A stretch of DNA of 64,000 bases, from positions 186,001 through 250,000 of the forward strand of contig JACAXG010000111.1 in assembly GCA_018881555.1 (NCBI GenBank). Direction: 5' to 3'. Source of the DNA: Amblyornis subalaris (Eukaryota; Chordata; Aves; Passeriformes; Ptilonorhynchidae). The translations under genes and the position numbers were made by a program. The notes below the pieces were generated by a model. That model saw only the letters and a list, made by a program, of their open reading frames with translations, searched no databases and was not told where the DNA came from. Shown one piece after another: positions 52,569 through 62,974 of this stretch. Each line of letters starts with the position of its first letter. Position 1 is the first letter of the stretch.

Positions 52569-55402
52569 CTCATACTTTTTGGCTATTTTTGGAAATTTAT
52601 TTTTTTGTGCTGCTAGTTGTGATCTGCAGATAATCTTGTTCCTCTTTCTTACCCTCACTCCTTAATGTGTAATTTATTTTCTTTCTTTTCTTAACCAAAA
52701 TGTCATGTTCTGCAGACCAGCCCAACAGGTGCCATCTTACTTGACTTATTCTGAGCTTGCATCTATAAATTGCCTTATATTCACCTTCAGATCCTCTCCA
52801 TTCCCATAACTCTGCTGTTCTTAAGGAAAAGATTTAAAGTAGTAAGTGAATATTCCCTGTCAAACTTCCTCACACATCTTTCCAGTGCTTTTCTCTAAAT
52901 AATTTATATGCAAGCACCTAGTAGACTAATTAGATACCTTTGCAAAATATTCATCTGTGACTGACCTCATGTTCCTCCTAACATAAACAGAACATTTTCA
53001 TTTGAAATCTATCAATCATGATAAAATTCCATATCAGGTACTTTCTCATATTCCCTGAGAAGAGGCTTGAGGGTGATCCCCTTTCTAAAGCACACTCACT
53101 TTTGCACTTTGTTTTCTGCAGTTTCAATTTCGGGTCCAATATTCAAAAATCTTTACTTTAGCTGAACGTCTCACAGCTTGTCCTTGTTTTGCCTCTTAGA
53201 GCAAATTGATGTGCCATTAAAACCAGCTAAACAATTTACATGCACTAATAATGTATAAGTAGGGAGAACTTTCCATTGTAGGGAGAACATATTTAAATAT
53301 TGGACAATTAGCTACTTTCTAGTCTTATTTAATAAAACAATCCATTGCCTCCTAGTAATTCTTGTATGAGAGATAGGAGAAAAGTTTGCATTTTAGATAA
53401 TTTTGAAGGCCAGACTTCCATTGTGTTGAAGCTAATATCAAAAATCGTGATTTTGTTTGAATGTATTTTCACAAAAGGCATTACCCAATAAGAATCTGTT
53501 TCACCCTTTGTTGCTACACTGTATTTATATGGCAATATTGATAATTATTTGGATACAGTTGAAAATCTGACAAGGAAGAAATTAAGGGGTTTATGCAGTT
53601 TCTTTTTCAGTTATGATATTACTGAGACAGAAACATTGCAATTAAATGTAATTCGAAGAGTTCATCACATTGTAAATTTTGACTAAGGCCTCTAGACATT
53701 TATTTGTGACAAATTGTTCCTTGTTCAAGTGATTCTATTTTTAACCAAACATTCTTGTTTGGTTAAAACAGACAGTATGGCTGTTCTGTTTATGAAGAAA
53801 GCAATCTATACATTTGCAAAATATTATGAAAAAAGGCAATTCCATTTTTTTTTTTTTAAATCCATCTAATATCTGAGCTTATTAGCAGACCTATCTTTCC
53901 CATTCCAGCCACTGCATATTGTTTGTAGCTTAATGCTAGGGTGAGATGTAGTGCTCTCAGGGAGCTCACAATGCTGAATGGCATTGTGACCTTGCTGAAG
54001 CAGAAGTCCTAACTAGGCACCAACTTGTTGGAAGCTGGAGATAGCTGGAGATCTATATGTGCATTTTGCATGGGGTTTTGAGCAGGCAGCAAAGTTTGAG
54101 GGGATATTTTGAAAATCATCTTATACTTGGCATCTCCATGCACTCGCAGGAGGAAGTGTATGAGCAGAGTGTGTATAGGGGCTGCATACTGACCTGTGAG
54201 CCTGGGAGCTTCTGTGGCTGCATCTAGGAGATGTGAGGCTGACAGAGCAGGTGGTGCCAAACAGCTCTGTGAGCAAATCCTTACGTGGGAAGCAACTGCT
54301 TCAAAGGCTTCTGCTTTCTTCTGGTCGGTCATGTTGTTAACAGGGGAAAGGAGGTGTTGTCAGAACATCTCTGGATTGTGTTAAGAGCTGAATGTAGAGG
54401 TTCTAGAGAGCATTTGTATATCAGAGGACACAGATTCCTGCTTCCCACAGATTCCCTGCTTCCACTCCTGGCAGCTGCATTGAATGTTCTTCCTAAAAAT
54501 CAGGACAGCACTTCTTATTTAAGATGAGAAATGATAACGTGCAAGACAAAGCATACAGCTATTAACTACTCCCAGAAGTATTTCTGTCAAGAATCATCAA
54601 ATTTCTGTATTTTAGAAATGCTGTTTCTCTTGTTAGCCATAAGCAACGGGCAATATGAAGCCTTTGAGTACAAAGAATAAAATGCTGGAGAATATTTTAG
54701 AGACGTTTGACACCATTTACTTAGAGAATCCTGCTTGTGGCTTTTTTTTTTCTTCCAGGATTTTTTAATATACAATATAGATTTCATGTATTGCTTTGTC
54801 TCTGTTCTTGAGTACTTGGTAACATTTCTCTATTCCTGTTAAATGTTATGTTGAAAATTGTTTTTTGCGTTTCTCCTGTGTTCTTTATTCATTTTGAATT
54901 CCAGCAGCTCTACTATGCATCAGGTAAATGAACCTTTCCATGATATTTTGATGAGATGTCAAACCTAACAGTTAGTTTGAGCCTTTGGGATTCTAATTAG
55001 TGAGCCCAACCAGCACAAACAAAGAAAGGTGTTGTGGGTTTTCCTTACTGTGTCAGCTGAGAGGGAACATGAGATGGAAAATTTAGAGTGCAGGGAGCCT
55101 GAAAAATTGTAAAAGAATGTGAAAGAATAGGAATCCCTGTTTGGACAAAATCAGTGCTGTTCATCCAATTTAAAATAATCACTCTGGGATGCTTGTGTAC
55201 ATAAAAGTGAATCCATAAAGCATAAAGGTGTTTCAGAGAGGAAAGCAGAAGCAGCTTACAAAGCCAAACCTACATGCTGGTTGAGAACAGAAGAGAACAG
55301 GAAATAATATTCCGGTTCTTCAGCAGAGCTTGAATTGCTTCTGGTATATTAAGATCACCACTACTTTGAATAGGTGTCCTTTTTGTGGTCCAATTACAGA
55401 TC
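52569..55402. other. AT-rich unique DNA, no gene recognised
   Basis: No dispersed repeat was recognised. A GC-richer patch at 53940-54500 holds a 107-codon minus-strand frame (54009-54332) with a moderately protein-like N-terminal half (MTDQKKAEAFEAVASHV start), but overlapping plus-strand frames are equally open and no domain was recognised. A T13 run lies at 53845-53857. Confidence 0.5.
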
Positions 55403-55968
55403 ATAGAACTATAGAATGGTTTGATTGGAAGGGCCCTTAAAGATCACCTGGTTCCAGCTCCCCTGCCATGGGCAGGGACACCTTCCGCTATCCCAGGTTT
55501 CTCAGGGCCCCATCCAACCCGGCCATAAACACTTCCAGGCATGGGACATCCACGGCTTCTCTGGGCAGCATGTTCCAGTGCCTCACCACCCTCACAGTAA
55601 AGACCTTCTTCCTAATATCTAATTTAAATCTGTTCTCTTTTCAGTTTAAAGCCACTCCCCCTTTTCCTATCACTCCATGCCCGTATAAAAGGTCCCTCTC
55701 CAACTCTCTTGTGAGGCCCCTTTATATACTGGAAGGTGCTCCTTGATCTCTCTGGAGTCTTCTCTTTTCCAGGCTCAATAACCCCAAGTCTCTTGGCCTG
55801 TCTTGATAAGATTGGTGTTTCAACAATTTGATTATCATTGTTGCCCTCCTGTGCACCAGTTCCAACAGATACTTGGGGGCCCCAGAGCTGGAAGCAGCAC
55901 TGCAGGTGGGGTCTCACCAGGAGAGAGCAGAGGGGCAGAATTGCCTCCCTCACCCTGCTACCTCCAGA
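55403..55968 (-). mobile_element. CR1 LINE 3' fragment
   Basis: The plus strand gives a well-preserved reverse complement of the CR1 3' region: ATAGAACTATAGAATGGTTT, CTCCCCTGCCATGGGCAGGG, CCCATCCAACCCGGCCATAA, AGCATGTTCCAGTGCCTCAC, CACCCTCACAGTAAAGACC, CTTTATATACTGGAAGGTGC and GGCCCCAGAGCTGGAAGCAG. It is truncated at its 5' side near 55968 (CACCCTGCTACC). This is the best-preserved internal reference for judging the other CR1 pieces. Several overlapping frames on both strands are by-products. Confidence 0.95.
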
Positions 55969-56577
55969 GAACTGACAAATAAGCCAATATTAACAAATAT
56001 TTTTCAGTCATTTAGAATTTGGTTATTATTCATGAGCATATTTATACCTATGAAACCCATATCTAGGGAAAATCAATGCATCAGTTTAAAGAGAGCTGCT
56101 ATTACAAGCATTTATTAACTTAGCACAGATGTAAGTGGGATGTACTCAGAAACAAATGAAATAAACCATACCTCACTGAAGGTGAGGAGTTCTTAGTGCT
56201 TCAACTGCAGGGCTCTAATCTTAATTGAAAAGTCTTTTATTTTGAGCATTTGTGGCAGCTGGTAATGAAGTATATTTATTATTAAATTGTAAATAAAGTC
56301 TTTTATGTGTAGAAATTAAACACATTTTATCACATCCCCAAACAGTATGGAAAGAATGTATAATATTAATAAAAAATGAACATTTAAGATTTATGTTTCC
56401 TGGTAATAAATGTACTTCTAGGAAAAACTGGGGGAAGTGGCATATTTCATTAAAACAGACTGCTTTCTATAGAACGAAAATTGGAAAGTTATGAACAAAC
56501 AAAATTTAAATTTCTAGAGAAAAACAAACACAAAGGAAAAATATCAGTACAATGGAGATCTTTAGCAGAAGTGGTAA
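55969..56577. other. Short AT-rich interval between two CR1 copies
   Basis: Nothing recognised. The interval is unlike either flanking CR1 fragment, so the two are separate insertions. Confidence 0.5.
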
Positions 56578-56935
56578 TTTCACAGAATCACAGAATGAGT
56601 CAGGCTGGAAAGGATCACGGTGAGTCTTCCCGTCTGACTCCTCTGCTCAAGCAGAGTCATCCTAGAGCACATTGCACAGGATTGTGTCCAGACAGTTCTG
56701 GAATATCTCCAGTGAGGGAGACTCCACAGCTTCTCTAGGCAATTTGTTCCAGTGCACAATCACCTGCGCGGTAAAGAAGTTCTACCTCATGTTCAGGTGG
56801 AACTTCTTGTGCATCAATTTCTGCCCATTGCCTCTTGACTTATTACTTGACACCAAGAAGAGCCTGGCTCTTTGACACCCTCCCTGCAGATACTTATAGA
56901 CACTGATGAGGTCCTCTTTCAGTAGTTTCCTTCCA
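56578..56935 (-). mobile_element. CR1 LINE 3' fragment, different subfamily
   Basis: It starts CACAGAATCACAGAATGAGT (a reversed tail with CAGAATCA units) and continues with CTGGAAAGGATCACGGTGAG, GAGACTCCACAGCTTCTCTA, GGCAATTTGTTCCAGTGCAC, GTGGAACTTCTTGTGCATCA, CCATTGCCTCTTGAC and AGACACTGATGAGGTCC. Wording in the 3' part differs from the 55403 copy, pointing to a separate CR1 subfamily. It is 5'-truncated at about 56935. Confidence 0.9.
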
Positions 56936-59228
56936 AAATTACTATTTTCTCCAAAATTTAGAGTTACTTGTCTAACAATTCTTCAATAATTTAATGTCTA
57001 AATTTTTTTCATGACAAACACTTCATAGTGTTCATACTGAAAAATCTTGTACTGAATAATCAAGTGTTTAAAAGTCAGTATTTAAAAGCACATTGCATTG
57101 TATTTGCTTTGCATATTGCATTGTATTAAGTTAATGGGATTTAATTAGCTGAAAGGAAAGCATCGTCAATTTAATAAAAATATTCTGAAAAATACATTGA
57201 ATATATCTTTTTTTATATATTATTTTTCTGAGCAGAATTTTTAAAAATGGCTTCATGTTGATGAAATTATTGTGTTAGACTTGAGATGAAGTTTGCTATT
57301 GCTGGCAGTATAAAAGCAAATCAAAGTAAAGGCTGGTACACCCTTTTTACCTGTCTGCTGGTTAGAGTATTTTTTCAGGATATGGGAAGGAGAACTCAAC
57401 ATTGGCGTAGTTAATCTAAATAACTTAGTGCTGCTTAGAGTCAGAAATGTAATACTGGTGTTCCATTACTATCCCCCTTGAAAACTGTCCAAAGTCTCAG
57501 TAAGTCATGAGGATGATGATGATGATTATTATTGATGTTACTGTTTCTATTATTATTATTACCCGTTTCAGCAAGTCAGATTTTATACCAGAGAAATAGA
57601 TGCTGTTCAACATACTTTATTTGAGGGCTAGAGGTGAGGGAACACTTTTCCATAATTTTAGGCTCACTTTACATCAATAACTAACAAGGACAAAATACTG
57701 AATGTAAGAGGAAATGTACCGGGCTGCTGGTAAAAGTGCTCTCAGAGCAATAGCAGCTCTGGATTTCCATTCTCTACATCAGTGAATGTTTGCATATGCA
57801 CAAAGGTTTAGTGTCACCCAGACAAGATGGGAATACCCTGCTCCCAAGCACACTGGTGAGTAACACTCCTTCTCTGAGAGGTGAAAAATGTAATTCACCA
57901 CATTCACCTGCAAGCTACATTTCCACTCCGTCTCAAAAGTTTTGGAAAAACCCACTTTTGCTGTAGAATAGTATTAATAATTCTTCAATATCTATTTTTT
58001 TCTGTATCTATCATCACTCTTATGTTTTTGTTGGTTTGGGGAAGGCTTTTTTAAAGCATTTTATCCCTTCATTCCATTAAGAATGTGACAATCATATTAA
58101 TTATTTTATGGGCCATTTGTATTTTATCAGGGTTTTTAAGGCTATGTTAATATATATTTTCTTGACATATACAAAAAAACACCACAGGGATACATACCCA
58201 GTGAATTGAAAATGTTATTAATTACTATACTAGTTTATAATATGCTAATTCAAAATTATTTTAGCCCGAAGTTAGGCAGGGAATTAGCTAAATCATTAAT
58301 TAATGCTTAATTAACACTGCAAATCAGAGATAACTAGTGATCCATACAGAGTAATGCGATGTGAGGTTTTCCCTCACATCAAAAGACTAAGGAGTTTTAA
58401 ATGTCTTATACCAAAATATACTGCTTGGTTAGTGTTCAGTTCAGTAAAAATTCAAAGAAGGAAAACTGAAAACTGAATTTATTATTCTTCAGATATTGTA
58501 TTTTAAATAGAAATATTTTCGTATTATATTATAAAGAAATACGTGAACCTGTCTACTGCAATTGATTTTGCAATCTTGCCTAAGGCTCGTTAGCAGCATA
58601 GCAGAGTTTTAGATTCCAAGGTCTGTATGTCTGCCATCCAGTCACAGTAACTATGATATGATAAATTGCATATATCTGCAAAGTGCAAGAGCAGTTGGTA
58701 ATGTTAACTCAATTGCAATTCTTTTTTCACAAAAATATTTCTTTATGGGATAATTCTGTCTTGTCAGGAGAATTCCCGCTTTATCTCATAGAAGTTTTAT
58801 TGAAGAAGTTAGTCTTGTCATGAAATTATTTGAAAAATGTAGTTAATAATGTGCCTCTTTTAGATAATTTTACTTCTATAATCTTGTTTATCTGGGAAAA
58901 AAGCTACAAACATTTCCTTTCAACTTTTTCAAGGTTTTCACGGACACCACACACTTTCTCACAAATCATTGTTACAACAGTCTATGCTTTTTTTTCAGAA
59001 GTACTGATCTTATTTCTCCTGCATTATTCCTTCATGTGGAGAGGGTTCCATACTACAGCTTTCACACATATGTTCGTTTCTCACTGAGAAATTTTGTATA
59101 CATTTGGGTGTTTCTGTGTAACTCTGTCTGTGCTATGTGCAGTGGAAGCGGTAACATGGGGTATGCAAAGCAGCAACTGCTTTAGTTAGTCTTTTAATGG
59201 AATCATTCTTCCATTTGGTGTGACTCTT
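56936..59228. other. AT-rich unique DNA with simple repeats
   Basis: No gene was recognised. A GAT/ATT trinucleotide patch lies at 57510-57561. The rest is AT-rich and without recognisable repeats. Confidence 0.5.
57510..57561. repeat. GAT/ATT trinucleotide repeats
   Basis: GATGATGATGATGATTATTATT and, 15 bases later, CTATTATTATTATTA form two short trinucleotide runs. Confidence 0.9.
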
Positions 59229-59314
59229 GGGGATGGTCCTATGCAGAGCCAGACGCTGGACTTGATGATCCTTGTGGGTCCCTTCCAGCTTGACATAGTC
59301 TGTGATTCTGTGAT
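59229..59314 (+). mobile_element. CR1 LINE 3' terminal fragment
   Basis: GGGATGGTCCTATGCAGAGC, GGACTTGATGATCCTTGTG, GGTCCCTTCCAGCTTGACAT and the tail TGTGATTCTGTGATA match the last 90 bases of a CR1 element in forward orientation. It is extremely 5'-truncated. Confidence 0.85.
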
Positions 59315-59617
59315 ACTTCTGGCAAAACTGATGGTTCCCTTTCTTAAAGTAGCTTGAGCTTCTTAAAATTCAAAACCTCACATCTGGAAACCAGTGTGAT
59401 AGAGCACCTTTGGTTCTTGACTGGTTGGTTGCATGGAGTGTTGTGGAACTTTATCAGTCAATGTGTGTGATTTCTGGCAAAGAAGAGTTTCTGCTTTGAT
59501 AGAGGAAATATCTTTTCCTCTTTTCAGACAAAGATTTTTATTCCTATACTAGCATCTTCATATATCTTCATAATTCCGTAAGAATTTCAGTAAATTCTGA
59601 AATACCTTTTCATTAAA

Positions 59618-59680
59618 TAGATATAAATAAAATAAAAATAAATATGCATAAAATATAAATAAATATATATATACACATAT
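59618..59680. repeat. A/T-rich simple repeat
   Basis: Repeated ATAAATAAA and ATAT units lie just left of the nested LTR complex. Confidence 0.85.
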
Positions 59681-59706
59681 TCGCATTAGTGTTACAGATG
59701 TGCACT

Positions 59707-60581
59707 TGTGCTGGTTTGACCCTGACTGGATGTCAGATGGCCACGAAAGCTGTTCTATCACTCCACTCAGCTGAATAGTGGAGAAAAAATTAACGAACGG
59801 CTCATTATGGTTAAGATAAGGACAAGGGGAGATCACTCAGCAATTACTATCACAGGCAAAAGAGGCTCAACTAATGGACATTATTCCATTTATTGCCAGT
59901 CAAATGAGAGTGGGTTCCACTCATCCCTCCCTTATTCCTGGGCTCAATGTCATTTCTGAATTCTCTGTCTCCTACCCCTGAGCAGCACAGGTAGATGGGG
60001 AATGGGGGCTGAAGTCAGTTCATCACACCTTATCTCTACTACTCGTTCCTACTCGGGGAAGTCTCCTCACACTGTTCCCCTCCAAACAGTGTGGGCTTCT
60101 TCCCCCTGGAAACTGTGCTCCACAAACTTCACCAATGTGGGTCCTTCCCACTGGCTGCAGTTCTTCACAAACTGCCCCATTGTGAGTGGCTCCCATGGCG
60201 TCATTCCTTCAGGAACACGCTGCTCCAGTGAGGGGACCTTGTGAGGTCACAAGTCCTGCCAGCAAACCTGCTCCTGTGTGGGCTCCACTCCCCACAGGTC
60301 CTGTCAGAACCCTCCTCCAGCGCAGGCTTCCCATGAGATCACAGTCTTCTTTGAGCATCCACGTGCTTTGGGATGGGGTCCTCCACAGACTGCAGGTGGA
60401 TCTCTGCTCCGCCATGGGCTGCAGGGACACAGCTGCCTCAGCATGGGCTTCACTGTGGGCTGCAAGGGAATCGCTGTCCCAGCACCTGGAGCACCTCCTG
60501 CCTCTCCTTTCCCACTGACCTTGGTGTCTGCACAGTTCTAGCTGCCACATATTCTCACTTTTATGGCTGCTATTGTGCAGC
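59707..60581 (-). mobile_element. Interrupted LTR of the LTR-A family, left part
   Basis: Read on the minus strand this is the 3' part of an LTR related to LTR-A at 23449-24550. It starts (plus strand) TGTGCTGGTTTGACCCTGAC, the reverse complement of the LTR 3' end. It carries reversed CTGGAGCAG-type subunits (CTGCTCCAGTG, CTGCAGTTCTTCACAAACTG) and reaches the CCACATATTCTCAC segment that mirrors GTGAGAATATGTG of LTR-A. It stops at GTGCAGC, where another LTR is inserted; the remainder resumes at 61488. Many open frames on both strands (60002-60724) are by-products. Confidence 0.85.
60577..60581. repeat. Target-site duplication, left copy
   Basis: GCAGC directly precedes the TG that opens the inserted LTR and is repeated exactly at 61483-61487. 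Confidence 0.85.
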
Positions 60582-61482
60582 TGTATTGAGGGTTTGGGTT
60601 TTTCAGGGAATTTTCTCCCATCTGTTACCTGAAAGGAAGACTCTGTGAGGGGAGGGCGTTGTCCAGGAGACGAATAGGGGTAATAAAGAAACACAAGAAA
60701 TGGCCAAGCACTCTCACATACCACTGTAATAGCTCGGCCAGAGGAATGAGAGTTTGGGAGTTTTGGCTGGAGAGTGAGCTCTCTGGCTAGGGGATTTTGG
60801 GAGTTGCGGCGTAAATACCACGAGAGGTCTTGGAGCTAACTGAGACTTGGTTGGGGGAGGTTGGGGTTGGCCTCTTCCCTTTCCCGCCAAGCGATCGAGG
60901 AGGACGCTCGTGTGTATTGCAGAAGTCATTTGGCTGCTCCAGGAATATTGCTACGGTCTAGCTTGCCAACCTGGGTCTGCCCGCCTCTGCTGCTCCAGGC
61001 TCCTGCTCCGGGTTATTGCTACATTTTGGTTCGCCGCCCCGGTCTGCTCGCCTCTACTGCTCCTGCCCGCTGTTCCGGGAATACTGCTGCAGTCCAGCTT
61101 GCAGCCCCGAGTGCTATCGAGACCGGCTGAGTTTTGCAAGGAGAGGCATCTGTGTTTTCCCCTCACCCGAACGCCTACCAGCCTCACCAGGAGCCAACAG
61201 CGCCCCCTGCGGGTTATGGTTGTAACTACACCAAAGGGGAAATTGCTTGATGGGCATGAAAAGGCTGTTATTGGGGTTTCTGGGTTTTTTTGTTGTTGCT
61301 GCTGTTGTTCTTGTTTGTCTGTCTTGTTTTATATACATATAGATACATATTCTGGTAAAGAACTGTTACTCCTTTTCCCATAGGTTTGCCTGAAAGCCCT
61401 GTAATTTCAGAGTTATAATAATTTGGAGGGAGGGAGTCACGTTTCCATTCCGTGGCATACATCTATCTTTAAAACCAGGACA
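60582..61482 (+). mobile_element. Nested CpG-rich LTR inside the LTR-A relative
   Basis: A 901-bp insertion begins TGTATTGAGGG and ends AAAACCAGGACA (TG...CA), bounded by exact GCAGC repeats. Internal landmarks are a GCGTAAATACC string, a CpG-dense block at 60880-61215 with three subrepeats of about 66-69 bp, a TTGTTGTTGCTGCTG stretch, and a 3' part with AAGAACTGTTACTCCTTTTC and ATTATAATAATTTGGAGG. That last text I associate with a known ERVL-like avian LTR type. The 5-bp duplication also fits ERVL-type integration. No internal viral genes, so a solo LTR. The 178-codon frame (60847-61383) and its neighbours are by-products of CpG-rich noncoding sequence. Confidence 0.85.
60934..61113 (+). repeat. 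Three tandem subrepeats within the nested LTR
   Basis: Units start with TGCTCCAGGAATATTGCT (60935), TGCTCCGGGTTATTGCT (61004) and TGTTCCGGGAATACTGCT (61070). Each continues with a TTGG/CTTGCC...CCGGTCTG-like part; the third is truncated. Tandem copies in LTR U3/R regions often hold transcription-factor sites. Confidence 0.8.
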
Positions 61483-61487
61483 GCAGC
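61483..61487. repeat. Target-site duplication, right copy
   Basis: GCAGC directly follows the CA that closes the inserted LTR; an exact match to 60577-60581. Confidence 0.85.
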
Positions 61488-61545
61488 CATTTTTTTGCTT
61501 TTTAAATACATTATCACATCACTGTTGCTGATGGGCTCAGCCTTG
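61488..61545 (-). mobile_element. Interrupted LTR of the LTR-A family, right part
   Basis: Immediately right of the duplicated GCAGC the host LTR resumes: CATTTTTTTGCTTTTTAAAT, then ATTATCACATC, then GCTGATGGGCTCAGCCTTG. These mirror, in reverse complement, the ATGGCAGC, TTGTATTTAAGAAG and CAAGGCTGAACCCATCAG segments of LTR-A. Similarity ends at 61545, so about 134 bases of the family's 5' end are missing or too decayed to see. Confidence 0.8.
61501..61508 (-). promoter_or_regulatory. TATA-like box of the interrupted LTR
   Basis: TATTTAAA on the minus strand corresponds to TATTTAAG at 23629-23636 in LTR-A. The nested insertion lies 13 bases downstream of it. Confidence 0.6.
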
Positions 61546-62297
61546 TGTTTGTTAGATTGCAAGGGGAGAACACTGAATGAAAGGAAGAGTTGTGTCAGTT
61601 GTCAGGAGGTAGACACAGAATCTTTTTCTTTCCAGAAAAAAAAGTTATGTCATACTCTAGCACTCTTCAAGTGCTACGAGTCTGCCACAGGAACAGACCA
61701 GCTACACAAGATGTTAAATCTGAGACAATGGACATAGCCTGAGAGAGATGTATAATTTAAAAATCATTAAATTGTAGCATAGAACTCTCTTAGAAACAAG
61801 CTTATTCTATTCCTGTAAGTTCAGGAAGCAAGAGTCTAGTCCAGCTATCATAAGCAGGCCCATGCAGTACCCCTCAGTGCTATAAAATTTTGTCTGTCAT
61901 ACTGTCATACTCCCAGAGCATAGCAGTCTTGATGCTTTCTGGGAAAAATCCAATGTGTTGTCTGCAGTGAAGCATCAGGAAGGAGACTGCAAGGAAATCG
62001 TAAGCACTGGGCAATGGCTCTTGGGTGTCTCTCATGTGGCAGAGTGAAATACTGTTTTCGAGAGGCAGGAATTGCAGAATGGTTGTTGTTTCTTCTCAAA
62101 ATTTTTGGCAAGAGCAGTCTGTGATTAGGTAGAAAATACAATCTTCCTATTGGGAGTATGCAGAAATAGCTGTTTGCAGATGATCCTTGAATTAAACAGT
62201 CATTTTACCATAGCCTTGTATAGCATGGCCAAAGTCAAGGTTTTTGTCCAGAAGTGACTGTGGGTACAAAACAAACTCACTTCTACTTATCGAGTGT
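61546..62297. other. Unique interval between the LTR complex and a CR1
   Basis: Nothing recognised; short frames only. Confidence 0.5.
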
Positions 62298-62310
62298 ATT
62301 GCTTTATTTC
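62298..62310. repeat. 13-bp direct repeat, left copy
   Basis: ATTGCTTTATTTC precedes a T-rich stretch and the CR1 5' truncation point. The same 13 bases follow the CR1 tail at 62962-62974. Confidence 0.8.
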
Positions 62311-62337
62311 TTTTTAATTTTTTTTTTTAATTTCTGG

Positions 62338-62964
62338 CTCAGTATGAGCCAGCAGTGTGCCCAGGTAGCCAAGAAGGCCAATGGCAACTTGGTCTGTAAT
62401 AAGAATAGCATGGCCAGCAGGACCAGGGCAGTGATCACAGCCCGATACTTGGCACTGGTGAGGCCACACCTCAATACTGTGTTCGGTTCTGGGCCCCGCA
62501 CTTTAAAAAGGACATTGAGGTGCTGGAGCATGTCCAGCGAAGGGCAACAAGGCTTGTGAAAGGACTAAAGAACATGTCTTGTAAGGACAGCTGAGGGACC
62601 TGGGTTTGTTTAGCTTCAAGGAGGCTCAGGGGGAACCTCATTGCTTTTTGCAACTCCCAGAAAGGAGGTTGTAGTGAGGTGGGGGCCAGTCTCTGCTACT
62701 GTGCCTGCAGTGAGATGACAAGGGAAAATGGCCTTAAGATTCAGAATAGATATTAGAAAAAATTGTCACTGTTATGGTGGTAAGGCATTGGAATAGGCTG
62801 CCCAGAGAAGTGGCGGAGTCACCATCCCTGGACGTGTTCAAGGCGTTCCTGGATCTGGAATTGGGTGATGTGGTTTTGTGGTTTAGGGCACTGCTGGGTT
62901 GGTGGTTAGACTGGATGATCTTAGAGGTCTTTTCCAGCCTTGGTGATCCTATGAGTCTATGATT
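62338..62964 (+). mobile_element. CR1 LINE, 5'-truncated copy with tail
   Basis: Forward CR1 text runs from ATGAGCCAGCAGTGTGCCCA and CAAGAAGGCCAATGGCAACT through GCCAGCAGGACCAGGGCAGT, GGTGAGGCCACACCTCAATA and GACATTGAGGTGCTGGAGCA. It continues with GAAAGGAGGTTGTAGTGAGG, GGAATAGGCTGCCCAGAGAA and GACTGGATGATCTTAGAGGT to the tail CCTATGAGTCTATG. The 5' part is the end of the ORF2 region (the conserved reverse-transcriptase C-terminal area and beyond) but is not an intact frame; small deletions are visible, for example after GCTTCAAGGAGG. The frame at 62254-62559 and its neighbours are remnants or by-products. It is flanked by 13-bp direct repeats. Confidence 0.95.
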
Positions 62965-62974
62965 GCTTTATTTC
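62962..62974. repeat. 13-bp direct repeat, right copy
   Basis: ATTGCTTTATTTC directly follows the CR1 tail. Its first three bases could also be counted as tail sequence (the CTATGATT pattern). Confidence 0.8.

Noticed and set aside
54009..54332. 107-codon minus-strand frame with a protein-like N-terminus
   Set aside because: Two plus-strand frames overlap it, and no domain, splice or poly(A) context supports it.
60209..60724. 171-codon minus-strand frame
   Set aside because: It crosses the boundary between two unrelated LTRs, so it cannot be an ancestral gene.
60847..61383. 178-codon plus-strand frame
   Set aside because: It falls inside the nested LTR's CpG-rich subrepeats and a TTG/CTG stretch; no domain is visible and several phases are open.
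62254..62559. 101-codon frame in the CR1 copy
   Set aside because: It is a remnant of the CR1 3' region read in one phase; the copy is 5'-truncated and has small deletions.
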